Assembly (NCBI GenBank): GCA_018370615.1
Contig: JAGZAC010000021.1
Coordinates: 1-12,119 of the forward strand
Origin: Clostridiales bacterium
Lineage (GTDB): Bacteria; Bacillota; Clostridia; Oscillospirales; CAG-272
Direction: 5' to 3'
Length of the DNA: 12,119 nucleotides
Positions 6,531-12,119 of the stretch are shown piece by piece (the first letter of the stretch is position 1; each line of letters opens with the position of its first letter). A model generated the notes under the pieces. That model did no database searches and was not told the origin of the DNA. It worked only from the letters and a program-made list of their open reading frames with translations. A program made the translations under genes and the position numbers.

Positions 6531-7247
6531 TCAATAACCAAGTCCTGCCACCCAGTTTTGTATGTCGCTCTGGGAGGAGGCAGCTTCTTCTTCGTAACAG
6601 TCGAAAATATCATCTGAGATCACTGCATCCGGCGCAGCCTCGGTAATAATCTCCACGCTTCTGGCCAGCCCTCCGGTACCGTGAGAGCAAAACAAATATA
6701 CCTGCTTGCCGGAAAGATCGTTTTGCTCCAAAAAAGAGAGGAGCGCCATCGGCACACCATACCACCAGTTGGGGTATCCCAAAAACACCGTGTCATACTG
6801 CTCCAAATTGGCTACGTTTGCCGTGAGCTCCGGCCGGGCATCCTCTCCCCGCTCCTGATTGGCACGGGCCAGACATTCATCCCAGTCACTGGAGTATGGG
6901 TCGGTCACCTGTATGGAAAACAAATCTCCGCCAGTCTCCTCCTGCACCCAGCCCGCCAGCTGCTGTACATTTCCAGGCGAAGTTACGCTGGGAGAAGAAA
7001 TTACGTCCACATCGTCCGCTAAAATGGCATTGTCTGCCCAGGAGAAATAGGCCACCAGAACGCTGCTGTCTTGTTCCCCGCCGGTTTCTGATGTCTCCGA
7101 GCTGGAGGTTTCCATTTCTGAAGAGCTGCCGACTTGTGTTTCCTGCTGGGATTCCACAGAATCGGCTTCCTGTGTTCCTGTCGTTGCGCACGCTGCGAGA
7201 GAAAGGGTCACTGCTATTGCGAGAATAAGTGAAAGTATTTTTTTCAT
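6531..7247 (-). CDS. Membrane-anchored flavodoxin lipoprotein with insertion in the FMN loop region
   Basis: The ATG at 7247 lies eight bases after GGAGG; a GTG two codons earlier is only two bases from it and is unlikely. The 238-residue product has lipobox LAAC (17-20) and a Ser/Glu/Gln/Thr-rich linker to about residue 62. The flavodoxin domain then has a first strand VLVAYFSWADN (63-73), but the phosphate loop is delayed by an insertion of about 15 residues and reads TSPGNV (89-94), with Val where Thr is usual. Later loops are intact: GYPNWWYGVPM (157-167) and LFCSHGTGG (185-193). This is a recognised subtype of Flavodoxin_4 proteins. It is the first gene after the operon promoter and is 19 bp ahead of the cyclophilin-like gene. 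Confidence 0.91.
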   Translation of the reverse strand: MKKILSLILAIAVTLSLAACATTGTQEADSVESQQETQVGSSSEMETSSSETSETGGEQDSSVLVAYFSWADNAILADDVDVISSPSVTSPGNVQQLAGWVQEETGGDLFSIQVTDPYSSDWDECLARANQERGEDARPELTANVANLEQYDTVFLGYPNWWYGVPMALLSFLEQNDLSGKQVYLFCSHGTGGLARSVEIITEAAPDAVISDDIFDCYEEEAASSQSDIQNWVAGLGY

Positions 7248-7315
7248 TTGCACTGCCTCCTGCTCTAAATTCAGAAAATGGGGATTACTGCGTGGTTTCT
7301 GACTTTTCTGTAATT

Positions 7316-7344
7316 ATTATAAAAGAGGATTTGTTCAATGTCTA
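7316..7344 (-). promoter_or_regulatory. Promoter of the redox operon
   Basis: On the minus strand TAGACA (7344-7339) and TATAAT (7321-7316) are separated by exactly 17 bp: five of six and six of six matches to the sigma-A consensus. The leader to the first gene (ATG 7247) would be about 60 nt. This is the best promoter before the eight-gene run. Confidence 0.7.
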
Positions 7345-7350
7345 ATACCT
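7336..7350 (-). promoter_or_regulatory. Possible LysR-type operator over the -35 box
   Basis: The minus strand reads GGTAT-TAGAC-ATTG (7349-7336), overlapping the -35 box of the operon promoter. A similar GGTAT-N6-ATTG occurs beside the -35 box of the LysR gene (8408-8394). Shared placement suggests a common binding site, but neither is a clean dyad. Confidence 0.3.
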
Positions 7351-7391
7351 ATTTTTTATCATTTTTCATGCGTTTTTCGCATGGATGGAGT

Positions 7392-7434
7392 AAAAAAGAA
7401 AGCCTCCAAGTGGGGACACCTGGGAGGCTTTTTT
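7392..7434. terminator. Bidirectional intrinsic terminator after the LysR gene
   Basis: AAAGCCTCC (7399-7407) pairs with GGAGGCTTT (7423-7431); an inner GTG/CAC adds pairs around a GGGA loop, with small internal mismatches. Read on the minus strand the stem is followed by TTTCTTTTTT, and on the plus strand by a run of six T. It lies 7 bp past the LysR stop and isolates that gene from the redox operon promoter downstream. Confidence 0.88.
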
Positions 7435-7440
7435 GTGTAT

Positions 7441-8328
7441 TTACTCCATTTCTGCCCGAAGCATGTTGATTTCCTGAATAAAAAGAGAGGTTGCGGGAGA
7501 GAACAAATGGTTCTTTTTCCAAATCAACACGCTGCGGGTGGTGTGTTCGGGGTAGATAGGGATGAATCGCAGATGTGGACTGCTGTGGATTGCCAGAGCA
7601 CCGTCCAGACAGAATGCGCATCCCAGCCCTTCTTCTACGAGAAGGGCGGCATTGGAAAGGAGCGTATAACTGAGTGGAATATACAGGTCTTTTTCCTCCC
7701 GTTTCAGCCAGTTCAGGATTTCCGCGCGCACCCGCTCCCGCAGAGGAAGAATCAGGGGATACGCCGCTATCTCCTCCGGCAGAATGCTTTCCCGGTGGGA
7801 CAGAGGGTGATCATCTCGCATAAGTATGCCCCAGGTTTCCTTTTGGGAGAGCCGGACAAAATCATATTTCGCCGTATCGACCGGCTCTAGCAGCAGGCCC
7901 ACGTCCACCAGACCCTTGTCCAGCCGGTCTTTGATATTATCTGCCATTTCGTTGTACAAATGAAATTGCACCAGGGGATATCTTTCAGAAAACTGTCTGA
8001 TGAGCTTTGCAAACAAGCGGCTCCCCACCGCTTCCGAGGCTCCGATGGCAATCAGCCCGCTGACATCGGCATTTCGTTCCACAAAAACCTGCTCCAGACG
8101 ATCCGCTAGTTCTACAATCTCTTCCGCCCGTTGGCGGAAGAGAAGGCCGTCGTCGGTCAAAGTCAGCCCGTTTTTCCCACGAAGCATCAGCGTAGTGCCG
8201 AGTTCTTTTTCCAAATCCATTATCTGCCGGCTCAATGTCGGCTGTGTCACATGCAGAATATCCGCAGCTCTGGTGATATTCTCCTCCTGTGCCGCTGCCA
8301 GAAAATATCGAAGTGTACGTAGCTCCAT
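7441..8328 (-). CDS. LysR-type transcriptional regulator
   Basis: The start is set at ATG 8328 (MELRTLRYFL), about eight bases after AAAGGG; the frame is open to 8388 but the extra 20 residues do not belong to the family. The product has 295 residues, the usual LysR length. The N-terminal winged HTH is at about 1-60 with the classic block ITRAADILHVTQPTLSRQI (18-36) and the wing LTLTDDG. The rest is a two-lobed periplasmic-binding-protein-like effector domain (from about 90, VSGLIAIGASEA onward). It is encoded in tandem with, not divergent from, the eight-gene redox run, with only a terminator and a promoter between. Control of that operon is the likely job, by neighbourhood. The inducer is unknown. 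Confidence 0.93.
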   Translation of the reverse strand: MELRTLRYFLAAAQEENITRAADILHVTQPTLSRQIMDLEKELGTTLMLRGKNGLTLTDDGLLFRQRAEEIVELADRLEQVFVERNADVSGLIAIGASEAVGSRLFAKLIRQFSERYPLVQFHLYNEMADNIKDRLDKGLVDVGLLLEPVDTAKYDFVRLSQKETWGILMRDDHPLSHRESILPEEIAAYPLILPLRERVRAEILNWLKREEKDLYIPLSYTLLSNAALLVEEGLGCAFCLDGALAIHSSPHLRFIPIYPEHTTRSVLIWKKNHLFSPATSLFIQEINMLRAEME

Positions 8329-8345
8329 GTCCCGATGCCCTTTCA

Positions 8346-8398
8346 TATTGGTTGGCATCATGATAGCATATCCATACGAATTTTGCAATAAACCAATA
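8346..8398. repeat. 8-bp inverted repeat flanking the LysR promoter
   Basis: TATTGGTT (8346-8353) and AACCAATA (8391-8398) are perfect inverted copies 37 bp apart. One arm lies at the expected transcription start, the other just upstream of the -35 box, so the pair encloses the whole LysR promoter. The long loop and lack of a U-run argue against a terminator. Confidence 0.5.
8360..8388 (-). promoter_or_regulatory. Promoter of the LysR gene
   Basis: On the minus strand TTGCAA (8388-8383) and TATCAT (8365-8360) are 17 bp apart, with an extended -10 TG one base before the -10 box. The leader to ATG 8328 would be about 25 nt. It lies in the 85-bp gap between the pilus operon and the LysR gene. 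Confidence 0.65.
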
Positions 8399-8413
8399 GA
8401 TTCATACCTTAGA

Positions 8414-9034
8414 TCAACCCAGTTTTATGCATCGCACAGCAAGGCGAGTCTGTCCGCTGGGCGTACAGGTGAAAAGTGTCAAATCCCATTCCCCGCACGT
8501 CATGTCTTCCACGGCCGTCATGTCGAGGACTTCCGTTTCTACTGCTTTATAGAGAAAGCTGTTTCCCTTCACATCGGTAAACTTTACTTGTGCGCCCATG
8601 GTGAGGTTTTTCAGGGCCCCGAAGTGGGCGCGGTAATTGTGTCCGGCGATTACCATGGGCCCGGCATATACCGAGCCGTCATAACAGCAGGGAGCGATCT
8701 TCAAATTCGTTGTGCTGCATGTACCCAGCACGGGAAGAGAGAGCTGCAAAGCGGGAATTTCTAGAATGCCGATATAGTCGTTTCCTTCAACCTCTGTAAT
8801 GGGCATTTCCATATCCGGGTGTAAAATATTATCGGAAATCTCCTTGCCTTCATCGGAGCTGGAAGAAAGGGCGTCTGTCACTTCCAGCTGCAGTGCTGCA
8901 AGCACATGGCCTGTCTCTATCGCTGCCCTGTGTTCGTCCAGCAGGTTGTATCCGGTCAAGAGAAGGGCCGCGACGAGCAACAGCAGCCCTCCTGTTATGA
9001 GAATCGTTCCCCCTTTTTTTCTTTTATTTCTCAT
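8414..9034 (-). CDS. Sortase, second in the pilus operon (class D-like or unclassified)
   Basis: I choose ATG 9034, six bases after GGAG; it overlaps the stop of the pilin gene by 11 bp (ATGAGAAATAA), so translation is probably coupled. Another ATG six bases earlier sits directly on the GGAG. The 206-residue protein has one N-terminal membrane segment (10-28) and then an extracytoplasmic sortase beta-barrel. The catalytic triad is complete: His132 (IAGHNYRAHFG), Cys190 (LTLFTC) and Arg197 (GQTRLAV). There is no C-terminal membrane helix, so it differs from the class C enzyme nearby; it may be the housekeeping-type enzyme that fixes the finished pilus to the wall, or may act on the minor pilin. 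Besides Cys190 it has five more cysteines in the outer domain (106, 116, 117, 180, 202), which is unusual. Confidence 0.87.
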   Translation of the reverse strand: MRNKRKKGGTILITGGLLLLVAALLLTGYNLLDEHRAAIETGHVLAALQLEVTDALSSSSDEGKEISDNILHPDMEMPITEVEGNDYIGILEIPALQLSLPVLGTCSTTNLKIAPCCYDGSVYAGPMVIAGHNYRAHFGALKNLTMGAQVKFTDVKGNSFLYKAVETEVLDMTAVEDMTCGEWDLTLFTCTPSGQTRLAVRCIKLG

Positions 9035-9977
9035 TTTCATCTCCACATCTGCGCCGCACAAAAAGACCAATTATTATAAACAGCAGGCCGCCGGAGACAA
9101 GCAGCGGAACCGGCCACCACAGCATGCCCGTTTGGGGCAGCTTGGACGGAGGGGACGGAGTATCAGACGGACCGGTATTGGTTATCACAAATGTAATTCC
9201 TTCCTGGGCCACCGAAACGGTATAGCCATCTGGCGTTTCAGCTTCCACAACCTGCCATTTGGAACTTCCGTCCAAATTTTCCCAGGTGTATTCCCAATTG
9301 TTTTCCTGGCTTAAAATGACTGTGTCTGCCACGGTGCCGTCTTTCAAAAGCTGAACGGCAATTTTCTCTGGGCGCCTTTCTTCGTTTCCGTCGTCTTTCC
9401 AAATCTTCAATACTTTGCGTCGAACACTTTCGGTGGGGGAAGTATCGCTGTCAAATTTGCAGGAAGCTCTCACATGGTAGTTCCATTCGTCCTTTTCCGT
9501 AAGACCGGGAAGGGATACAAGCATTGGTTCGGGCCAGTAGACAGCCTCTCCATTTACATATAAATCTCCTATCACTAAATACAGACCGACGGCAAGTCCA
9601 GGAAAAACGGCATATCCATCTTTTGCGGTTTTCTCTGACTGCATGGGCTGCAGACCATCCCGCGCAGCATAAGCGGCCAGTGTTTGGGCCAGCGCTCTCC
9701 AGTCGGAGCTGTCCAGACTGTTGAGATTTACAGGATATGTCTGAAAGTCCCCCGACAGGGTATAGACGCCCGCTTCGGAAAGATCGGCCACCCGATAGAG
9801 GAGAAATTCCACATCCGAAAAACCGTTCCCGTCCTCTCCGAAATAGACGGTTAGGGACGATTCCCGCTGTAGCTCTATATTCTCGCGGGCAAAAACGGGC
9901 ACAAAGATACCGGATGCACATACCAGCAGAGAAGCTGCAAATGCCGCGATGCCTCTTCGGAATAGATGCACTTTCAT
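9024..9977 (-). CDS. LPQTG minor pilin with Cna-B (SpaA-type) domain
   Basis: A 317-residue surface protein. The signal peptide has a basic start, hydrophobic core and a likely cleavage after VFA (about 30). Residues 40-175 form an N-terminal domain resembling SpaA pilin domains. Residues 187-268 are a Cna-B fold: VLKIWKDDGNEERRPEKIAVQL, a WEYTWENLD strand, VVEAETPDGY (E-box-like) and FVITNT at the end; Lys191 or Lys194 with Asn267 and Glu245 would form the internal isopeptide bond. A Pro/Ser-rich stretch leads to the sorting signal: LPQTG (280-284), a hydrophobic helix and an Arg-rich tail. The GGAGGG site before ATG 9977 overlaps the end of the class C sortase gene 11 bp away. It is probably a basal or tip subunit. 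Confidence 0.9.
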   Translation of the reverse strand: MKVHLFRRGIAAFAASLLVCASGIFVPVFARENIELQRESSLTVYFGEDGNGFSDVEFLLYRVADLSEAGVYTLSGDFQTYPVNLNSLDSSDWRALAQTLAAYAARDGLQPMQSEKTAKDGYAVFPGLAVGLYLVIGDLYVNGEAVYWPEPMLVSLPGLTEKDEWNYHVRASCKFDSDTSPTESVRRKVLKIWKDDGNEERRPEKIAVQLLKDGTVADTVILSQENNWEYTWENLDGSSKWQVVEAETPDGYTVSVAQEGITFVITNTGPSDTPSPPSKLPQTGMLWWPVPLLVSGGLLFIIIGLFVRRRCGDENEK

Positions 9978-9988
9978 CCGTTTCCCTC

Positions 9989-10828
9989 CTATTTTCGTTT
10001 TCTAAGCGGTATGAGCAGTCCCCATAGCAGAAGGAGCAGCAAGACAGGAATTGCCAGAACCGGTGCCACCAGCCTGGGCTCGAGCTGTATGGCGTCCGCG
10101 GTAATGGGGATGGATGCCGCATCCTCCTGGTTTTCTATGCGGTGTCCCCGCACCAGAAGACGGTGGGAATTGACGCCGTAAGGGGTGCAGGTCATCAGCG
10201 TACAGAGATCCTCGCCTTCTTCTATTTCCAGCAGAGATATGTCATCTGGTTCCACAATACGGATTTGATCTACTTCATATGTCAGCGTTTCCTCCAGAAC
10301 CCGGAGAATAAAAACATCGCCTTGTGTCAGCTGATCCAGATCGGTAAACAGCTTTGCGGAAGGAAGCCCCCGGTGACCGGAAATCACACAGTGGGTACTA
10401 GGGCCTCCCACTGGAAGGGAGGTCCCCTCAATATGGCCGATGGCGATTTGCAGAACCTGTGCATCGGTTCCGTGGTAAATGGGCAGCGACACATTTATGC
10501 TGGGGATCTCCACATACCCGAGAACCCCATTGCCGGACACGTCCAACAACTCCTCATAGACAGCTTTTTCTTCCTCGCTGGGATGAAAGCGCGTCTGGCT
10601 TTTCTGCAGTGCAGCGTTATATGCCTGCGCTTCTTCCCACCAGCGTTCGTAGGAGGCGTCGTCCAGCTCCGATACGGCTTCCGTATAGGCGGCAATTGCT
10701 TTGGTTTGACGAAAAGAATTCCAATAGTCGCTGACAATTGGATACAGCAGCAAGGACAACCCTCCAAGAAGGATGAAAAGCAGAACGATAGAGGTTATTT
10801 TGTTCTTCTTGGAGGCTTTTTTCTTCAT
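9989..10828 (-). CDS. Class C sortase (pilin polymerase)
   Basis: The start is ATG 10828, eight bases after AAGGAG; an in-frame ATG at 10852 would lie inside the upstream hairpin. The 279-residue product has the class C layout: N-terminal membrane helix (about 11-32), a helical linker (37-96), the sortase barrel, then a second membrane helix (about 253-274) and a short RKRK tail. The triad is His152 (SGHRGLPSAKLF), Cys214 (CTLMTCTPYG) and Arg223 (SHRLLVRGH). Class C enzymes join pilin subunits through a backbone lysine and the LPxTG threonine. The usual Asp-Pro-aromatic lid motif before the barrel is not found in the linker, which has RFHPSEEE instead. It lies between the backbone and minor pilin genes. 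Confidence 0.95.
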   Translation of the reverse strand: MKKKASKKNKITSIVLLFILLGGLSLLLYPIVSDYWNSFRQTKAIAAYTEAVSELDDASYERWWEEAQAYNAALQKSQTRFHPSEEEKAVYEELLDVSGNGVLGYVEIPSINVSLPIYHGTDAQVLQIAIGHIEGTSLPVGGPSTHCVISGHRGLPSAKLFTDLDQLTQGDVFILRVLEETLTYEVDQIRIVEPDDISLLEIEEGEDLCTLMTCTPYGVNSHRLLVRGHRIENQEDAASIPITADAIQLEPRLVAPVLAIPVLLLLLLWGLLIPLRKRK

Positions 10829-10843
10829 ACAGGGTTCTCCTTG

Positions 10844-10878
10844 CCGCTGCATCCGGGAGAGCCTGCCGGACGCAGCGG
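10844..10878 (-). repeat. 13-bp hairpin between backbone pilin and class C sortase genes
   Basis: CCGCTGCGTCCGG and CCGGATGCAGCGG (minus strand) form a 13-bp stem with a single G-U pair and a 9-base loop. The foot of the stem is one base from the AAGGAG site (10842-10837) of the sortase gene. No U-run follows, so this is not a standard terminator; it more likely limits sortase translation or stabilises the upstream pilin message. Confidence 0.8.
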
Positions 10879-10891
10879 TATGTAAAAAACG

Positions 10892-12119
10892 TTACTTACG
10901 CTCGGCTCTCATACGTCTTTTGACGATCAGCAGCACGCCAGCGCCCACAGCCAGCACGCCGCCTAGCACAAAGAAAACAGTTGTGCCTATACCGCCGGTC
11001 TCCGGCAGCGTGGCGCCGGAGAAGTTTGCGATGGGGACAGTGACTGTACCGACGCCAAGCAGTGCGCAGTGTATGGGGTTTTCAGTGTCATCATTCACAA
11101 CGGCATACAGATCCGTCAGGATTTGATCCTGATTATTTCCATAGAAATCCACGTGTTGGAGCACACTGGTAAGCGAAATTTTCACAGGCTCTTCCAGCAT
11201 ATTGTAACCGGCAGGGGCTTCAATCTCCAGAAGGTAGTACTCGTCATCGTCCAGGCCGGAGATTCTGACGATGCCGTTGCTGACAGAAGTCCGAACCACG
11301 TCACGGCCGGCATCCTCCGCATACATGGCGTCCCACTCCTCCAGAGTTACGTCTGCGTAGCTTTCAGCGTTCCCGGGAAGATTGACCCACTCTATAAAGA
11401 CGCCAGTATTCGAGACAAGGGCGGCTTTGTCCATTGTACGGTTCAGCAGGACGAACTTAGCACCTTCCAAGCGAGCGTCTATGTCATTTGCGTCGGAATT
11501 GCCGTCGTATTTTAGACCGTTTAGCGTGTAAGTAAATACAATGACATATTGCTCCTCTGTTTTTCCAAGACCGTCGCCGTTGGGATTGTTGGAAAACTCC
11601 AGATAGACCTCGTTGGGGTTTCCTTCGTTTCGGCCGGTTTTCGCGTTTTCATTCAGTGCAGCGGTGTAAGCTACCACAATGTAGCTGTAGTCCGCGGCGT
11701 TTGGAACTGCTTTCAGGTCGGCAAAGCTGACAGTAAAGGTCTCGCCGTTGCCGGGATTGGTGTTGACAGTATAGTATGTACCACTTACAGCGGTCTGCTC
11801 GGCTAGGTCAGCGTCCAGGTCATTTACCAGATAGACGGCAAAGGAATCTTCGTCCAGAGTCAAACCGGCGGACTGGGTGTCGCGGAAGGTGTAAGTATAG
11901 GTGTCATAGTCGGTCATGTCTGGAATGGAACCGATCAGCTTGAAGGGAATTACATCGCCGATCGTGTGATCGGCCGCTTCGTAATAGCCGTTTCCGAATC
12001 CGCTGCTGTTGTCGGCATCGTCATCCTCCCAAACCTTCTTTTCGATGGTGGGGATGTCGGTATCTTTCGGCTCCATAGTCACATTGCCCAGCACCTGAAC
12101 GATATAATCGGTATAGGTG
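10892..12119 (-). CDS. Backbone (major) pilin, LPETG, isopeptide domains (5' partial)
   Basis: The frame is open to the right edge, so the signal peptide and first domain are missing; a GTG at 12094 is internal. The visible 408 residues begin with a stretch resembling the pilin motif (VTMEPK, Lys codon at 12067-12065), the likely site joined to the next subunit. Then comes an isopeptide-forming fimbrial domain (IEKKVWEDDD, TYTYTFRDTQSAGLTLDEDS, SNNPNGDG), and a Cna-B/prealbumin-like domain (ARLEGAKFVLL ... DDDEYYLLEIEAPAGYN, the E-box). The end is a sorting signal: LPETG (codons 11008-10994), a hydrophobic helix and KRRMRAERK. It is the first of the four pilus genes seen here and should make the pilus shaft. 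Confidence 0.95.
   Translation of the reverse strand, partial: TYTDYIVQVLGNVTMEPKDTDIPTIEKKVWEDDDADNSSGFGNGYYEAADHTIGDVIPFKLIGSIPDMTDYDTYTYTFRDTQSAGLTLDEDSFAVYLVNDLDADLAEQTAVSGTYYTVNTNPGNGETFTVSFADLKAVPNAADYSYIVVAYTAALNENAKTGRNEGNPNEVYLEFSNNPNGDGLGKTEEQYVIVFTYTLNGLKYDGNSDANDIDARLEGAKFVLLNRTMDKAALVSNTGVFIEWVNLPGNAESYADVTLEEWDAMYAEDAGRDVVRTSVSNGIVRISGLDDDEYYLLEIEAPAGYNMLEEPVKISLTSVLQHVDFYGNNQDQILTDLYAVVNDDTENPIHCALLGVGTVTVPIANFSGATLPETGGIGTTVFFVLGGVLAVGAGVLLIVKRRMRAERK

Noticed and set aside
6512..6613. Longer start for the cyclophilin-like lipoprotein
   Set aside because: It would overlap the upstream gene by about 80 bases and hide the signal peptide; ATG 6511 has its own ribosome binding site.
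8329..8388. Longer LysR start at 8388
   Set aside because: The extra residues do not fit the family, and the promoter -10 box lies inside this stretch.
8000..8764. 254-codon open frame on the plus strand
   Set aside because: It is antisense to LysR and the sortase and spans the LysR promoter; no recognisable domain.
10844..10878. Hairpin as an intrinsic terminator
   Set aside because: Stable stem but no U-run on the transcribed strand, and the next pilus gene starts 16 bases later.
1..12119. Mobile element, CRISPR array, tRNA or rRNA
   Set aside because: No transposase or integrase, no regularly spaced repeats and no tRNA-like folds were seen.

Overview
The window looks like part of a chromosome from an anaerobic, Gram-positive gut-type Clostridia (Oscillospiraceae or Lachnospiraceae-like). 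This is inferred from strong AGGAGG-type ribosome binding sites, LPxTG pilins with class C sortases, short LAAC/LSAC lipoproteins with Ser/Thr/Glu-rich linkers, and many flavodoxin-fold proteins. It contains fifteen supported genes, two of them cut by the window edges. I see no RNA gene, CRISPR array, insertion sequence or phage gene.

Left part (1-1683, plus strand): three regulators in tandem. These are the C-terminal part of a CsoR-type copper-sensing repressor with an intact Cys-His-Cys triad, an ArsR/SmtB repressor with an atypical cysteine cluster, and an AraC-family activator. No transporter or detoxification gene controlled by them is inside the window.

Middle part (1691-8328, minus strand): a LysR-type regulator, a bidirectional terminator, a good sigma-A-like promoter, and then a run of eight redox genes reading right to left: lipoprotein flavodoxin, cyclophilin-like lipoprotein, cytosolic FMN-reductase-like protein with an Isf-type cysteine motif, second lipoprotein flavodoxin, DUF4405 six-helix membrane protein rich in intramembrane histidines, flavin reductase/flavoredoxin, cytosolic flavodoxin, and a YajO-like aldo/keto reductase. 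This run is the most interesting part. Two flavodoxin domains and a cyclophilin-like domain are predicted outside the membrane, three flavoproteins and an NADPH-dependent reductase inside, and one probable haem protein in the membrane. That layout suggests a flavin-based electron relay across the membrane. The relay is my inference; the individual families are well supported.

Right part (8414-12119, minus strand): a sortase-assembled pilus operon: LPETG backbone pilin (5' end outside the window), class C pilin polymerase, LPQTG minor pilin with a Cna-B domain, and a second, cysteine-rich sortase. A 13-bp hairpin lies between backbone pilin and polymerase, next to the polymerase ribosome binding site, and could set their ratio. 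No clear terminator separates the pilus operon from the LysR gene downstream, which has its own promoter in the gap.
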